Shown here: in pieces, positions 38,224 through 46,516 of the stretch
How positions within the stretch are numbered: position 1 is the stretch's first letter
Layout: each line of letters starts with the position of its first letter
Assembly: GCF_000013345.1 (NCBI RefSeq)
Contig: NC_007777.1
Location: 1,240,001-1,304,000, forward strand
Direction: 5' to 3'
From: Frankia casuarinae
GTDB taxonomy: Bacteria; Actinomycetota; Actinomycetes; Frankiales; Frankiaceae
DNA: 64,000 nucleotides
Notes under the pieces: model-generated
The model's input: only the letters and a program-made list of their open reading frames with translations
Told to the model about the DNA's origin: nothing
Databases searched by the model: none
Position numbers and translations under genes: made by a program

Positions 38224-39458
38224 ACCCGCCGCCAGATCATGACCCGGTTGTTGCCCGAGTCCGCCACCGCGAGCCGGTCGCCGCGCACCGAGAGGCCGTA
38301 CGGCCAGCAGAAGGTGTCGGCCTCGACGCGGGTCCACCGGTTCTCCCCGGTCTCGGCGAACGACGGCTGGCCGAGCACACCGGTCGCGGGCGTGGAACTG
38401 CGCCGCGGCAGCTCCTCCCACAGCAGGACGCGGTTGTTGGCGGTGTCCGCGACGGCCAGCAGGTGCCCGTAGCTGTCGACGGCGTAGGGGAAGCGCAGGA
38501 CGTCGGCCCGGCCGGGCGCGTAGGGGAACTCCCCGGAGCATGCGAGATCGGGCTGGCCGAGCACCAGATCGGCGTCGCCGTCGGCGTCGGGATGGGGGGC
38601 CCAGCCGAGCAGCCGGTGGTTGCCGGCGTCCGCGACCAGCAGCCGGTCGGCGGTGCCGGCGAGGTCGTGCGGCCACCGGAAGCTCGCCGGACCGGCCGCG
38701 CCGCCACGGTTCTCGTCCCGGCGGGTGGGATCGGGCTGCCCCAGCACCAGGTCGGGTAGCCGGCCGGGCGAGGACGGCAGGCCATTCGACCAGCCCAGGA
38801 TCCGCCGGTTACCGGTGTCGGCGACGTAGAAGCGCCCACCCACCACGGCCACCCCGAAGGGCCAGTAGAAGGTGTCTGGTCCGCACGGGCCGCCCCGGTT
38901 CTCGCGGACGGCGTCGGCGTCCGGCTGCCCGAGCACGAGGTCGGGGGCGGTGTCGGTGACCGTCGGGACCTCGTTCCAGACCAGCACCCGGTGGTGCCAG
39001 GCATCGGCGACCACGAGCCGGCCATCCGTGACGAGCACGCCGGTCGGCAGGTGCAGGCCGCGTTCGGGCCCGCGCCCCGCGGCCGCCGGCCCTTCGCTCG
39101 TCGCGTCGGCCTGGCCGAGCACGACGTCGGCGGGGGCGCCGTCGACGGCCGGCAGACCATGCCAGATCAGCACCCGGTGGTTACCCGAGTCCGCCACCAC
39201 GAGCAGGTCGTCGCCGAGCCACACCCCGCGCGGCGCGTACAGCCGGGACGCCGACGGCCGCGCCGACGGCAGGGCCAGCCCGCCGGGCGCCGGGGCGCCG
39301 ATCCACACCGCCGGTTCCCAGCTCCCCGCCCATCCGCCCCGTCCCGCCTGGCCGCCCCGTCCCGCCTGGCCGCCCCGTCCCGCCTGGCCGTCCTGCCCCA
39401 CCCATCTGGTCGGAGTGCTCGGAGTGGCGTCACCGAGTGTTCCGCTGCCGGGCGTCAC
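38220..39458 (-). CDS. NHL-repeat protein of the hydrogenase locus
   Basis: A 412-residue beta-propeller protein. At least five NHL-type repeats follow one another, each with a V-x-D-x-x-N/H-R/H-V/I-L core: [62 protein letters not shown] and [12 protein letters not shown]. Between them runs a D-L-V-L-G-Q-P-D motif. The N-terminus carries a Gly-Gln-Ala-Gly-Arg tandem repeat. GTG at 39458 overlaps the TPR gene stop (GTGA) and the stop overlaps hypF (ATGA). No signal peptide is evident. NHL proteins are recurrent partners of actinobacterial group 1h hydrogenases; a docking or assembly role is inferred. Confidence 0.85.
   Translation of the reverse strand: MTPGSGTLGDATPSTPTRWVGQDGQAGRGGQAGRGGQAGRGGWAGSWEPAVWIGAPAPGGLALPSARPSASRLYAPRGVWLGDDLLVVADSGNHRVLIWHGLPAVDGAPADVVLGQADATSEGPAAAGRGPERGLHLPTGVLVTDGRLVVADAWHHRVLVWNEVPTVTDTAPDLVLGQPDADAVRENRGGPCGPDTFYWPFGVAVVGGRFYVADTGNRRILGWSNGLPSSPGRLPDLVLGQPDPTRRDENRGGAAGPASFRWPHDLAGTADRLLVADAGNHRLLGWAPHPDADGDADLVLGQPDLACSGEFPYAPGRADVLRFPYAVDSYGHLLAVADTANNRVLLWEELPRRSSTPATGVLGQPSFAETGENRWTRVEADTFCWPYGLSVRGDRLAVADSGNNRVMIWRRV
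39334..39387. repeat. 18-bp in-frame tandem repeat in the NHL gene
   Basis: Three identical units CCGCCCCGTCCCGCCTGG at 39334-39351, 39352-39369 and 39370-39387. They encode a Gln-Ala-Gly-Arg-Gly-Gly-type linker ahead of the propeller. Confidence 0.9.
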
Positions 39459-40705
39459 GTCGGCTTCGCGGTGAGTCGGCGGGCGATCTCGTCGAGCACC
39501 CCGCGCACGGCCAGGACGGCGTCGGGGTCCCCGACCTCCTCGAAGATCGCCCGTGCCTCGTGCAGCACCGCCTGCGCCGGGTCGAAGAGGCCGAGGTGGG
39601 CCAGGGCGTTGCCCTGGTTCGCCCGAGCCCGGGCGTAGCCGAGGGGGTCGGCGTCGCGGTCGCGGGCGGCGATGACCTCCTGGTAGCGCGCGACCGCCTC
39701 CCGCAGGTTGTCCTCCCGGTGTGCGGACGGCGCGTAGACCAAGGCGTTGGCCAGGTTGAGCTGGGTGCTGGCCCACCGCTCGGGATGAGTCTCGCGGGTG
39801 TAGACGGACAGAGCGGTCCGCAGGCCCTGCACAGCCACGCCGACCCGCAGCTGGTCGGACGCCTGCGCCATCGGCATGGTCAGATACGCCGTGGCGAGGT
39901 TGACCTGTGCCGCCGCGAACAGCTCCGGGGCGGTGTCGATGCGGACCAGGCGCAGCGCCGAGAGGTAGTGCTCCACCGCGACCTTCAGGCCCGCCGGATC
40001 GTCCCCGGCCAGCTCCTGGTAGGCCGAACCGAGGCTCAGGTGCAACTCGGCCCGGCCGACCGTGAGGTCGGTGGCGGCCAGCGCGGCGAGCGCCGCCGTC
40101 AGCTCTGCGATGACGGCCGGGCTCGGTCCCTCGACTCCGCGACGCAGGTCCGCCGCGGTGGACCTGAGCTGGGCGGCGAGACCGGGGGAGGGTTCCCGCG
40201 CCGCGGCGATGGCCCGCTCCAGCAGCCCCGCTGCCTCGCCCGTCCGGCCGGCGGCCATGGCGTGGGCGGCGTGTGCGGACCACACCATCGCCGCGATCTC
40301 GTCGGTCTCCCCGCCGGGCGGCGGAGGTTCGTCCAGCTCGCCCAGGGCGAACCGGACTACGTCCACCAGGATCCCCAGCTCGTCGCCGAGCGCCCGGCGC
40401 AGTGCCACCGGGTCTTCGGGGTCCGCGCCCGCTGGTCGCAGCACGAAGCGGTTGTAGCGGTCGACCGGGTCGTCGCCGCGCAGCTGCCCGAGGGCCGCGA
40501 CGACCTCCCCGCGGTAGGCGAGCTCCAGCGCGGCCAGCTCCGCCGGCCAGGCCACCGGCACCTTCCCGGCCGCCAGTGTCCGGCGCAGGTCGGCCGTGGC
40601 CTCGCCGCCCGGCACGAGCAGGAAGCCGGCCGGCAGCGGAAAGACCCCGACGGGCTGCGGGCGCGCGCAGGTCACGCCCGTGCTGATGACGTCGTCCTCA
40701 CCCAT
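39455..40705 (-). CDS. TPR-like protein of the hydrogenase locus
   Basis: A 416-residue alpha-helical protein. The C-terminal half has tetratricopeptide-like repeats, for example LHLSLGSAYQELAGDDPAGL, AQVNLATAYLTMPMAQ, TQLNLANALVYAPSAHREDN and ANQGNALAHLGLFDPAQA. The N-terminal half contains AGKVPVAWPAELAALELAYR and no known domain. ATG at 40705 was preferred over 40717 because GAGGAC precedes it. It lies between hupD and the NHL gene and overlaps the latter. It is expected to be a cytoplasmic scaffold for hydrogenase assembly or for a complex with the NHL protein (inference). Confidence 0.8.
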   Translation of the reverse strand: MGEDDVISTGVTCARPQPVGVFPLPAGFLLVPGGEATADLRRTLAAGKVPVAWPAELAALELAYRGEVVAALGQLRGDDPVDRYNRFVLRPAGADPEDPVALRRALGDELGILVDVVRFALGELDEPPPPGGETDEIAAMVWSAHAAHAMAAGRTGEAAGLLERAIAAAREPSPGLAAQLRSTAADLRRGVEGPSPAVIAELTAALAALAATDLTVGRAELHLSLGSAYQELAGDDPAGLKVAVEHYLSALRLVRIDTAPELFAAAQVNLATAYLTMPMAQASDQLRVGVAVQGLRTALSVYTRETHPERWASTQLNLANALVYAPSAHREDNLREAVARYQEVIAARDRDADPLGYARARANQGNALAHLGLFDPAQAVLHEARAIFEEVGDPDAVLAVRGVLDEIARRLTAKPT

Positions 40706-40767
40706 GCGCGTCCTCACCCATGCGTCTGGTCATCTGGACCTGTGCGTCCGGTCATCCATGCGTCCGG

Positions 40768-41334
40768 TCATCCGTCCGTTCCGCCGGTCCCGGGGGCGAG
40801 ACCAGAGATGATCATGTCCCGGACCTGTTCCATCGCCCGGCGCACCGCGGGACTGAGATCGGCGCCGGGCTCCACGCCGCCCGCCTCGATGAGGTAGACG
40901 ACGACGTCGTCCGGGTAGCCGTCGCCGAGCAGCCAGCGCCCGAACGCCAGCGCCTGGTCCCAGCGGAAGGCGTGCGGGTGCGGCGCGTCCAGGGGCAGGT
41001 TCTCCAGCTGTGCGCCCGGGACCTCGAACACGGTCCCGGGCTCGGCCCCGGTGCGGCTGGCGTCGACGACCACGACCCGGCGTGCGCCGCGCATCGCGAA
41101 CGCCGTGTCCATCCCGGCGGTCCCCCCGTCGACCAGGCGCACCCCGGCCGGGACGCCCGTCTCGGCGAGCCGGCGGACCAGGATCGGCCCGACCCCGTCG
41201 TCACCGCGCAGCAGGTTGCCGCAGCCGATCACGGCCACCTCGCACCCTGGTGGTTCGAAACCGGGCGGATCGACCTGCACCCGCGGCCCGACCGGGGGCC
41301 GCGAGGCGGCACCCGCCTCGCGATCCCCGGTCAT
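40768..41334 (-). CDS. hupD: Hydrogenase maturation endopeptidase (HupD/HycI family)
   Basis: A 188-residue M52-family nickel-dependent protease that removes the C-terminal peptide of the large subunit. VAVIGCGNLLRGDDGVGP carries the conserved Asp that binds nickel. VRLVDGGTAGMDTA and RRVVVVDASRTGAEPGTV supply further family blocks with Asp. It starts 13 bp after hupL, its presumed substrate, which still has a 19-residue tail. The C-terminal ~20 residues are variable. Confidence 0.92.
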   Translation of the reverse strand: MTGDREAGAASRPPVGPRVQVDPPGFEPPGCEVAVIGCGNLLRGDDGVGPILVRRLAETGVPAGVRLVDGGTAGMDTAFAMRGARRVVVVDASRTGAEPGTVFEVPGAQLENLPLDAPHPHAFRWDQALAFGRWLLGDGYPDDVVVYLIEAGGVEPGADLSPAVRRAMEQVRDMIISGLAPGTGGTDG

Positions 41335-41347
41335 AGGTCGGTCCCGG

Positions 41348-42955
41348 TCATAGGTTGTCGTTGATGACGAACCTGCTGAGCTCCCGGCCGGTCCTGCCGT
41401 CGTAGGCGTGGACCGTGCAGACCAGGCACGAGTCGAAGCTGCGGGCCACGTGGCCGAGCTCGATCGGGTTCTCCGGATCCACGATGGGCGTGCCGACGAG
41501 GGCCTGCTCGATGGGACCGGGCGCCTCGGAGCCGTCGCGGGGGCCGATGTTCCAGGCGGTCGGGGTGACCACCTGGTAGTTCGCGATCTTGCCGTCCTCG
41601 ATGACGATCCAGTCCGAGAGCGAGCCGCGGGCCGCCTCCGTGGAACCGAAGCCGCGCCCTTCGGTGTACTCCACCGGCTTGAGGTGAAACGGCTCGCGTA
41701 GGTCCAGCTGGTCGAGCCAGGCCCGCGTCCACTGGTAGTACCTGGCGGCCTCGTGCATCCGGGCCAGCAGGCGGACCATCACCGACGGGCCGATGGCCGC
41801 CAGGATGTCCCCGAACAACGGGTCGTCGTCCTGGTGGGCACCCGCGCCGGGAGCCGCGGCTGCGACGCGGCGGGCGAGTGGCCCGGCCTCCAACGGCAGG
41901 TATCCGTGGTTCGGCACCTCGTACCGGGGTGACTTCGCCCAGCTGTACTTGCCCTGCTCCCGGCCGCGCGCCGGATCGATGGGCCGGGTCTCGCCGTCGA
42001 ACGGGTGGCGCGCCTCGGTTCCCTCGTAGAACGAGTGGGTGACGTCCTCCCGCACCCGGGCCTGGTCGAACTCGAAGTACCCGCCGCCCGCGTACACCCC
42101 GGACCGGCCGATGAGTGCCGCGTTGCGGCCGGAGATGGTCGGCCGGGTGTAGAGGTCGGGGGCGAAGTACGTCCCGGTCGCCAGGTAGTTGCCGACTCCC
42201 TGGCCGTAGCGATCCAGGCCGATGTCTAGGCAGTACCGGAGGAAGAAGCCGCAGTCGCTGTCGTGCTGGGCGGGGTTCTCGTCCACCCAGGCGAGCACGT
42301 CCTGCCAGGTACGGTTGGCCAGCCAGCGCTCCACCGAGCAGCCGAGCCACTGCTTCTCCAGCCAGTTGACCTTCCAGTGCTCCAGGATGGCGATGGAGCG
42401 GGTCACGTCCGACAGCGTCGGCGCGCACATCACCCCGCCGGGCACCATGAAGCTGGAGTGCGGCCACTGCCCGCCGAAGATGGCGTAGACCTCCACCGGC
42501 TTGGCCGACAGCACCACCGCCGGGCCGTAGCTGCTGCCGGTGTAGGGCGCGAACCGCCGTACCGCCTCCTCATACAGCGGCGAGGAGGCGTATTTCCGGT
42601 TCGTGAGGTCGATGGCGAACAGCGCGTAGAAGCAGCGCGGGATGCTCTGCAACGTCTCGCACGCCTGCGCGATGTTGCGGACCAGCGTCGCGTTGGGCGG
42701 CATCTCGGTGCGCCACGCGACGTCCAGCGCGTACGCCGACTTGTACAGGTGGCTGCCCCCGCAGATCCCGCAGATCCGCGGGGTCACGATCAGGCCCGCC
42801 TGCGGGTCCTTGCCGCGCAGGATGATCTCAAAACCCCGGAACATCGCCGCCTCGGTCCACGCCGAGGTGACCACCCCGTCGTCGATCGTGACCCGGACGT
42901 CGAGGTCGCCCTCGACGCGCCCCAACGGGCTGACGTTGAGATCGACGGTGGCCAT
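41348..42955 (-). CDS. hupL: [NiFe]-hydrogenase large subunit, group 1h-like
   Basis: A 535-residue catalytic subunit that holds the Ni-Fe centre for H2 oxidation. The L1 motif TPRICGICGGSHLYKSAYALD region gives Cys 62 and 65. The L2 motif SFDSCLVCTVH gives Cys 510 and 513 and ends at His 516; the remaining 19 residues should be cut off by HupD. The usual DPC of L2 reads DSC here. L1 with GGSHLYKS and L2 with CTVH fit the actinobacterial high-affinity group 1h (group 5). ATG at 42955 has AGAGG seven bases upstream; the longer open frame is not homologous. It follows hupS by 75 bp. Confidence 0.96.
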   Translation of the reverse strand: MATVDLNVSPLGRVEGDLDVRVTIDDGVVTSAWTEAAMFRGFEIILRGKDPQAGLIVTPRICGICGGSHLYKSAYALDVAWRTEMPPNATLVRNIAQACETLQSIPRCFYALFAIDLTNRKYASSPLYEEAVRRFAPYTGSSYGPAVVLSAKPVEVYAIFGGQWPHSSFMVPGGVMCAPTLSDVTRSIAILEHWKVNWLEKQWLGCSVERWLANRTWQDVLAWVDENPAQHDSDCGFFLRYCLDIGLDRYGQGVGNYLATGTYFAPDLYTRPTISGRNAALIGRSGVYAGGGYFEFDQARVREDVTHSFYEGTEARHPFDGETRPIDPARGREQGKYSWAKSPRYEVPNHGYLPLEAGPLARRVAAAAPGAGAHQDDDPLFGDILAAIGPSVMVRLLARMHEAARYYQWTRAWLDQLDLREPFHLKPVEYTEGRGFGSTEAARGSLSDWIVIEDGKIANYQVVTPTAWNIGPRDGSEAPGPIEQALVGTPIVDPENPIELGHVARSFDSCLVCTVHAYDGRTGRELSRFVINDNL

Positions 42956-43030
42956 TGGAATCCTCTCTTCTCCCCGTCCGTTCCTCGCGGTCTCCGGTCG
43001 GAGCACGCGCGGCTACCGGCTACCGGCCGG

Positions 43031-44002
43031 CTAGACGACGAACATGTCCTCCTTCGACCACTGCGGGGCGACTATCCGGGCAGCTGCCGCGTGTGCCAGG
43101 TAGCCGAGGTGGCCGCTGCCCGCCGGCACCTCCCGCGGAATGAGCCCGCCGACCTTCCGGGTCCTGAAGATCGTGCCGGGGGCGAGGTCGAAGAATGGGA
43201 ACTCCGGCTCCGTGCACCCGATGCACGGCATGCCGGCGCGGGTCTTCGACGACTGGCGGTTCCACAGGATCCGGTTGCACGGGGAGTGGGTCATCGGGCC
43301 GCGGCAGCCGAACTCGTAGAACAGGCAGCCCTTGCGGGTCCCGTCCCCGAAAGCCAGGGTCGACTGCTTGTATTCGAAGTACTCCGCCCTGGTGCAGCCG
43401 GTCTGGGTGAATGTCGTGAAGAACGTCCGTGGCCGGTGCAGCTCGTCGAGCGCGATGTCGGCGGCCCGGCCGGTGGCCAGCGCCACGATGATCTGCGTGA
43501 TCCAGTCCGGGTGGGCCGGGCAGCCCGGAATGTTGACGACGGGCAGCCCGGAGCGCGATCGGAAGTCCGGGCCGAGGAAACCGCCGCGTTCACGCTTGTG
43601 GAACTGCAGCCCGGTGGAGTCCGTCGGGTTCGGCGCCGTCGCGGGGATCCCGCCCCAGCACGCGCAGTCCCCGATCGCCACCACCACCTGGGCCCGGGCG
43701 GCCAGCTCGCGCACCCAGTCCTGCATGGGCCGCTCGGCGAAGACGTCGAAGCCGCCGGTTCCGTTCGGGCCGCGGATCACCGAACCCTCGAAGACGAAGA
43801 TGTCGACCGGCCGCTCACCCCGCGCGCAGTCGGTGAACAGCTCCCGGGCCTGGGCGCCGTTCTCCAGCCCCAACGACGGGTGCCAGAGCAGTTCCAGCCC
43901 GAAGTCGGTGATTAGGTCGACGACGTTGGGCTCGTCGGCGTTCAGGAAGGACATCGTGTTGCCGCTGCACGCCCCGCCCTGGAACCACAGCACGGATGAC
44001 AT
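43031..44002 (-). CDS. hupS: [NiFe]-hydrogenase small subunit, group 1h-like
   Basis: A 323-residue electron-transfer subunit. There is no Tat signal peptide, so the enzyme is cytoplasmic or peripheral. The protein opens with SSVLWFQGGACSGNTMSFL. At the canonical C-x-x-C of the proximal cluster the second Cys is replaced by Asn 15, with Asp 23 close by. Group 1h enzymes are known for a non-cysteine proximal ligand. Other cluster ligands are visible in GDCACWGGIPA, IPGCPAHPDW, GCLFYEFGCRG, HSPCN and MPCIGCTEPEFP. ATG at 44002 has GGGAG about 8 bases upstream. It is first in the minus-strand hup-hyp run, divergent from hypA. Confidence 0.95.
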   Translation of the reverse strand: MSSVLWFQGGACSGNTMSFLNADEPNVVDLITDFGLELLWHPSLGLENGAQARELFTDCARGERPVDIFVFEGSVIRGPNGTGGFDVFAERPMQDWVRELAARAQVVVAIGDCACWGGIPATAPNPTDSTGLQFHKRERGGFLGPDFRSRSGLPVVNIPGCPAHPDWITQIIVALATGRAADIALDELHRPRTFFTTFTQTGCTRAEYFEYKQSTLAFGDGTRKGCLFYEFGCRGPMTHSPCNRILWNRQSSKTRAGMPCIGCTEPEFPFFDLAPGTIFRTRKVGGLIPREVPAGSGHLGYLAHAAAARIVAPQWSKEDMFVV

Positions 44003-44429
44003 CAGTACTCCCTTCGTCGGACGGGCCGTGGTCGGCACCGCGGTCCGCCGCACCGCCCACCTCCACGAGCGGACCGAGCCCTCCGTCGAGGTGATCAGAA
44101 GCCGCTGGGCCGGGTGATCGTCGGGTGGCCCGTCGCCTCACGGAGACTTCCGGCAGAGCAGACGCTATGTCCCCCAGCGCCGGACGCCTATCGACAGTGC
44201 GCGGAGGCTGCCACCAACGCGCAGTCACCAACGCGCAGTGCGGTTTGGTGAAGCGCACACGACCGGGCGAGAGTGGGGCATGCACCGGCCATCCCAGCCC
44301 GCCCTCATCGACGCCCGTGGGGCGAGCGCCGAGGTACGGCCCGGCGAAGTGGTGAGCCGGTGCGATGCCGGCTCGGGCGGGTCACCGGATCAGGCGGGTC
44401 GCCGGAGGGTGCCGGGGGAGGACCGGGCG
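44003..44429. promoter_or_regulatory. Divergent hupS-hypA control region with a tandem repeat
   Basis: These 427 bp separate two divergent hydrogenase transcription units, so they should hold both promoters. A perfect tandem duplication of 14 bp, CACCAACGCGCAGT, lies at 44212-44225 and 44226-44239, a plausible activator site. No convincing -24/-12 or -35/-10 element was found, and no Nur-like site. Confidence 0.5.
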
Positions 44430-44924
44430 ATGCACGAGCTGTCCGTCTGCCGATCGATCGCGGACGTCGTCACCCGGCACGCGGCCGGTCGGCCGGTCAC
44501 CCGGGTGCACGTCCGGGTGGGTCAGCTGCGCCAGATCGTGCCGGAAACCCTCGCCTACTGCTGGGAGCTGATGAACGCTGGGCCCCCGGAGAACGCTGGG
44601 CCCCCGGAGAACGCTGGGCCCCCGGAGAACGGCGCCGATCCCCCCGGCGGGCAGGTGCTGGCCGGGTCCGTGCTGGCCGGGTCCGTGCTGGCCGGGTCCG
44701 TGCTGGAGGTCGAGAGCGTGCCGGTCAGTGTGTGCTGCCGGGTGTGCGGGACCCGCGGCGAGTTGGCGGACCGGGCGCTGCGCTGCGGCACCTGCGGCGC
44801 GGCCGGCGTCACCATCGTCACCGGCGAGGAGTTCCTCGTCACCTCGTTCGAGGTGGCTTCCGACCCAGTAGTTCCCGACCCGGCGGCTCCCGGCTCGGCA
44901 GCTCCCGACACCGTGGAGGCGTGA
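44430..44924 (+). CDS. hypA: Nickel metallochaperone HypA with inserted repeats
   Basis: A 164-residue HypA, longer than the usual ~113. MHELSVCRSI supplies the N-terminal His 2/Glu 3 nickel site. The zinc site is VCCRVCG and RCGTCG (Cys 103, 106, 119, 122). Between the two, residues ~49-93 are mostly two runs of tandem repeats (Asn-Ala-Gly-Pro-Pro-Glu x3 and Val-Leu-Ala-Gly-Ser x3). The C-terminus is Pro/Ala/Asp-rich. ATG at 44430 has GGGGAGGA upstream; the open frame before it is non-homologous. It is the first gene of a hypA-hypB unit and inserts Ni with HypB. Confidence 0.95.
   Translation: MHELSVCRSIADVVTRHAAGRPVTRVHVRVGQLRQIVPETLAYCWELMNAGPPENAGPPENAGPPENGADPPGGQVLAGSVLAGSVLAGSVLEVESVPVSVCCRVCGTRGELADRALRCGTCGAAGVTIVTGEEFLVTSFEVASDPVVPDPAAPGSAAPDTVEA
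44574..44699. repeat. Two in-frame minisatellites inside hypA
   Basis: Three identical 18-bp units AACGCTGGGCCCCCGGAG run at 44574-44627. After a gap, three identical 15-bp units GTGCTGGCCGGGTCC run at 44655-44699. Both keep the frame and lie between the nickel and zinc sites. Confidence 0.95.
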
Positions 44925-44930
44925 CACGCC

Positions 44931-45824
44931 GTGGGTCGCTTCCATCCCCACCCGGAAGGGGCGCATCCCCACCCGGAAGGGGCGCCGCACGAGTACTCGG
45001 GTCCGCACCCACCGGCCGGGGTGTCCGTCGGGGACCATGCCGGCTATGGCACCGGGCCCGAACGGGTCGAGGTCCTCGAGCGGATCCTCGGGGAGAACGA
45101 GCGGGTCGCGCTGGCGAACCGGGCCGCCTTCGACGCCGCCGGCGTCACGGTGGTGAACCTGATGTCCGCTCCCGGCGCCGGTAAGACCACCCTGCTGGTC
45201 GGGACGCTGCGCCGTCTCGGCCCGCAGCTGCGGGTCGGGATCATCGAGGGCGACATCGAGACCAGCATCGACGCCGACCGCCTCGACGGGCTCGGCGCGG
45301 CGATCGCCCTGATCAACACCGGTAACGGGTTCGGCGGGGAGTGCCACCTGGACGCGCCCATGGTCGCCTCGGCGCTGGGCCAGCTGCCCCTGCGCGACCT
45401 CGATCTCGTCGTTATCGAGAACGTCGGCAACCTGGTGTGCCCCGCCGAGTTCGAGGTCGGGGAGGACCTGCGCGCGATGGTGTTTGCCGTCACCGAGGGC
45501 GAGGAGAAGCCCCTCAAGTACCCGGTCATGTTCCGCTCGGCCGACCTGGTGCTCGTCAACAAGACGGACCTGCTTCCCCACCTCGACTTCGACCTTGACG
45601 CGTTCCGGAAGAACCTCGCCGACGTCAACCCGGACGTGGCTGTGCTGGAGGTCAGCGCCCGTACCGGCCAGGGGGTCGACGCCTGGTGCGCGTGGCTGCG
45701 CGCCCTACCCGGACAGCGCCCGGAGCCTACGATCGGCGGGGCCGCGCTCGATGACGACGGGGATCCAGCGCGGGCGGGCGCTCGACGGCGGGCGCCTGGA
45801 AGGCGACGGTCTCGACGTCCGTGA
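44931..45824 (+). CDS. hypB: Hydrogenase nickel incorporation GTPase HypB
   Basis: A 297-residue SIMIBI-class GTPase. The N-terminus is His-rich (FHPHPEGAHPHPEGAPHEYS) and may store nickel. The P-loop is MSAPGAGKTTLL (Lys about residue 85). Switch and metal blocks are IIEGDIETSIDADRL and GFGGECHLDAPM, with the Cys-His pair that binds metal at the dimer interface, then LVVIENVGNLVCP and VLVNKTDLLP for the guanine. GTG at 44931 lies 6 bp after hypA. The C-terminal ~30 residues (after RALPGQRPEP) are Arg/Ala-rich and not conserved. Confidence 0.97.
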   Translation: MGRFHPHPEGAHPHPEGAPHEYSGPHPPAGVSVGDHAGYGTGPERVEVLERILGENERVALANRAAFDAAGVTVVNLMSAPGAGKTTLLVGTLRRLGPQLRVGIIEGDIETSIDADRLDGLGAAIALINTGNGFGGECHLDAPMVASALGQLPLRDLDLVVIENVGNLVCPAEFEVGEDLRAMVFAVTEGEEKPLKYPVMFRSADLVLVNKTDLLPHLDFDLDAFRKNLADVNPDVAVLEVSARTGQGVDAWCAWLRALPGQRPEPTIGGAALDDDGDPARAGARRRAPGRRRSRRP

Positions 45825-46101
45825 CCGCGACATCGATGATCTCGACATCAGACAGCCCGAAGTCGGGTGCCTGGAAGAGGCGGATCGTCAGAGGCGGGGG
45901 CTCCTGCCGCGGCAGAGAGCGCGGCGGCTCCGACGCGGAGAAGAGGGGGATCGAGGCGGTGGCGATGAGATGTCTCGCTTTCGGGGTGGGGCTGCCGAGT
46001 GGAACGAGGGGTAGGACGTCAGGGCGGTGACAGGCTTCTCCGCGGGACCTTCCGCCGCCTACGTGGCGTCTTCGGGTTCCGCGAATCGAAGCCTCACGGC
46101 G
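45825..46101. other. Gap after hypB without a supported gene
   Basis: No gene with a start codon is supported. A minus-strand open frame from about 46023 to 45742, antisense to the end of hypB, encodes a stretch such as LTIRLFQAPDFGLSDVEIID that looks protein-like. It has no start codon and I do not recognise it, so it may be the remnant of a lost gene. Confidence 0.35.
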
Positions 46102-46323
46102 TCAGAGACGGGACATCTTGCTGAACGGGCTCAGAATGCGTTCCTGCTGGGAACCGAAATCGACGAGGACGGCGACTTCTGCTTCGACCCCGGTTACCTG
46201 GCCGAGACCGTACATGTCGTGGGTGACCCGGTCTCCTACGGCGAACCGCTTGCACGGCGGGGTGACCGGGGCCTTGAAGGGGCTGGTGGACAGACGGGGC
46301 CTGGGTAGCGCTGACTTGGTCAT
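46102..46323 (-). CDS. Small conserved protein with CarD/TRCF-like barrel pattern
   Basis: A 73-residue protein. The core FAVGDRVTHDMYGLGQVTGV and AVLVDFGSQQERILSPFSKM resembles the short actinobacterial proteins that look like the RNA-polymerase-interaction barrel of CarD/TRCF or the tail of UvrD helicases. It carries no enzyme motif. ATG at 46323; GGAGG lies only two bases from it, so an upstream start is possible. Probably binds RNA polymerase or DNA (inference). It is convergent with hypB, and lies just downstream of the jet operon on the same strand. Confidence 0.6.
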   Translation of the reverse strand: MTKSALPRPRLSTSPFKAPVTPPCKRFAVGDRVTHDMYGLGQVTGVEAEVAVLVDFGSQQERILSPFSKMSRL

Positions 46324-46516
46324 CGCCTCCAGTATGCGCCTGCCGCACCGGGCGCCGCTGGTCGTCGTTGACGAAGACCAGACGATCACCGCTGCTCTCA
46401 CCGGCCATGGCGCCCGGACGAGCGAGGTTGCCGACCTGCTGCCCGCGCGTGTCGCCGGGACTCTACCGGCCGCACCCTTGAGCGCCTGGCCTTTATCTAC
46501 CGAGTGTTATCGAGTG

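Noticed and set aside
45742-46023. Protein-like minus-strand frame antisense to the end of hypB
   Set aside because: No start codon, and it overlaps the well-defined hypB end; kept only as a note.
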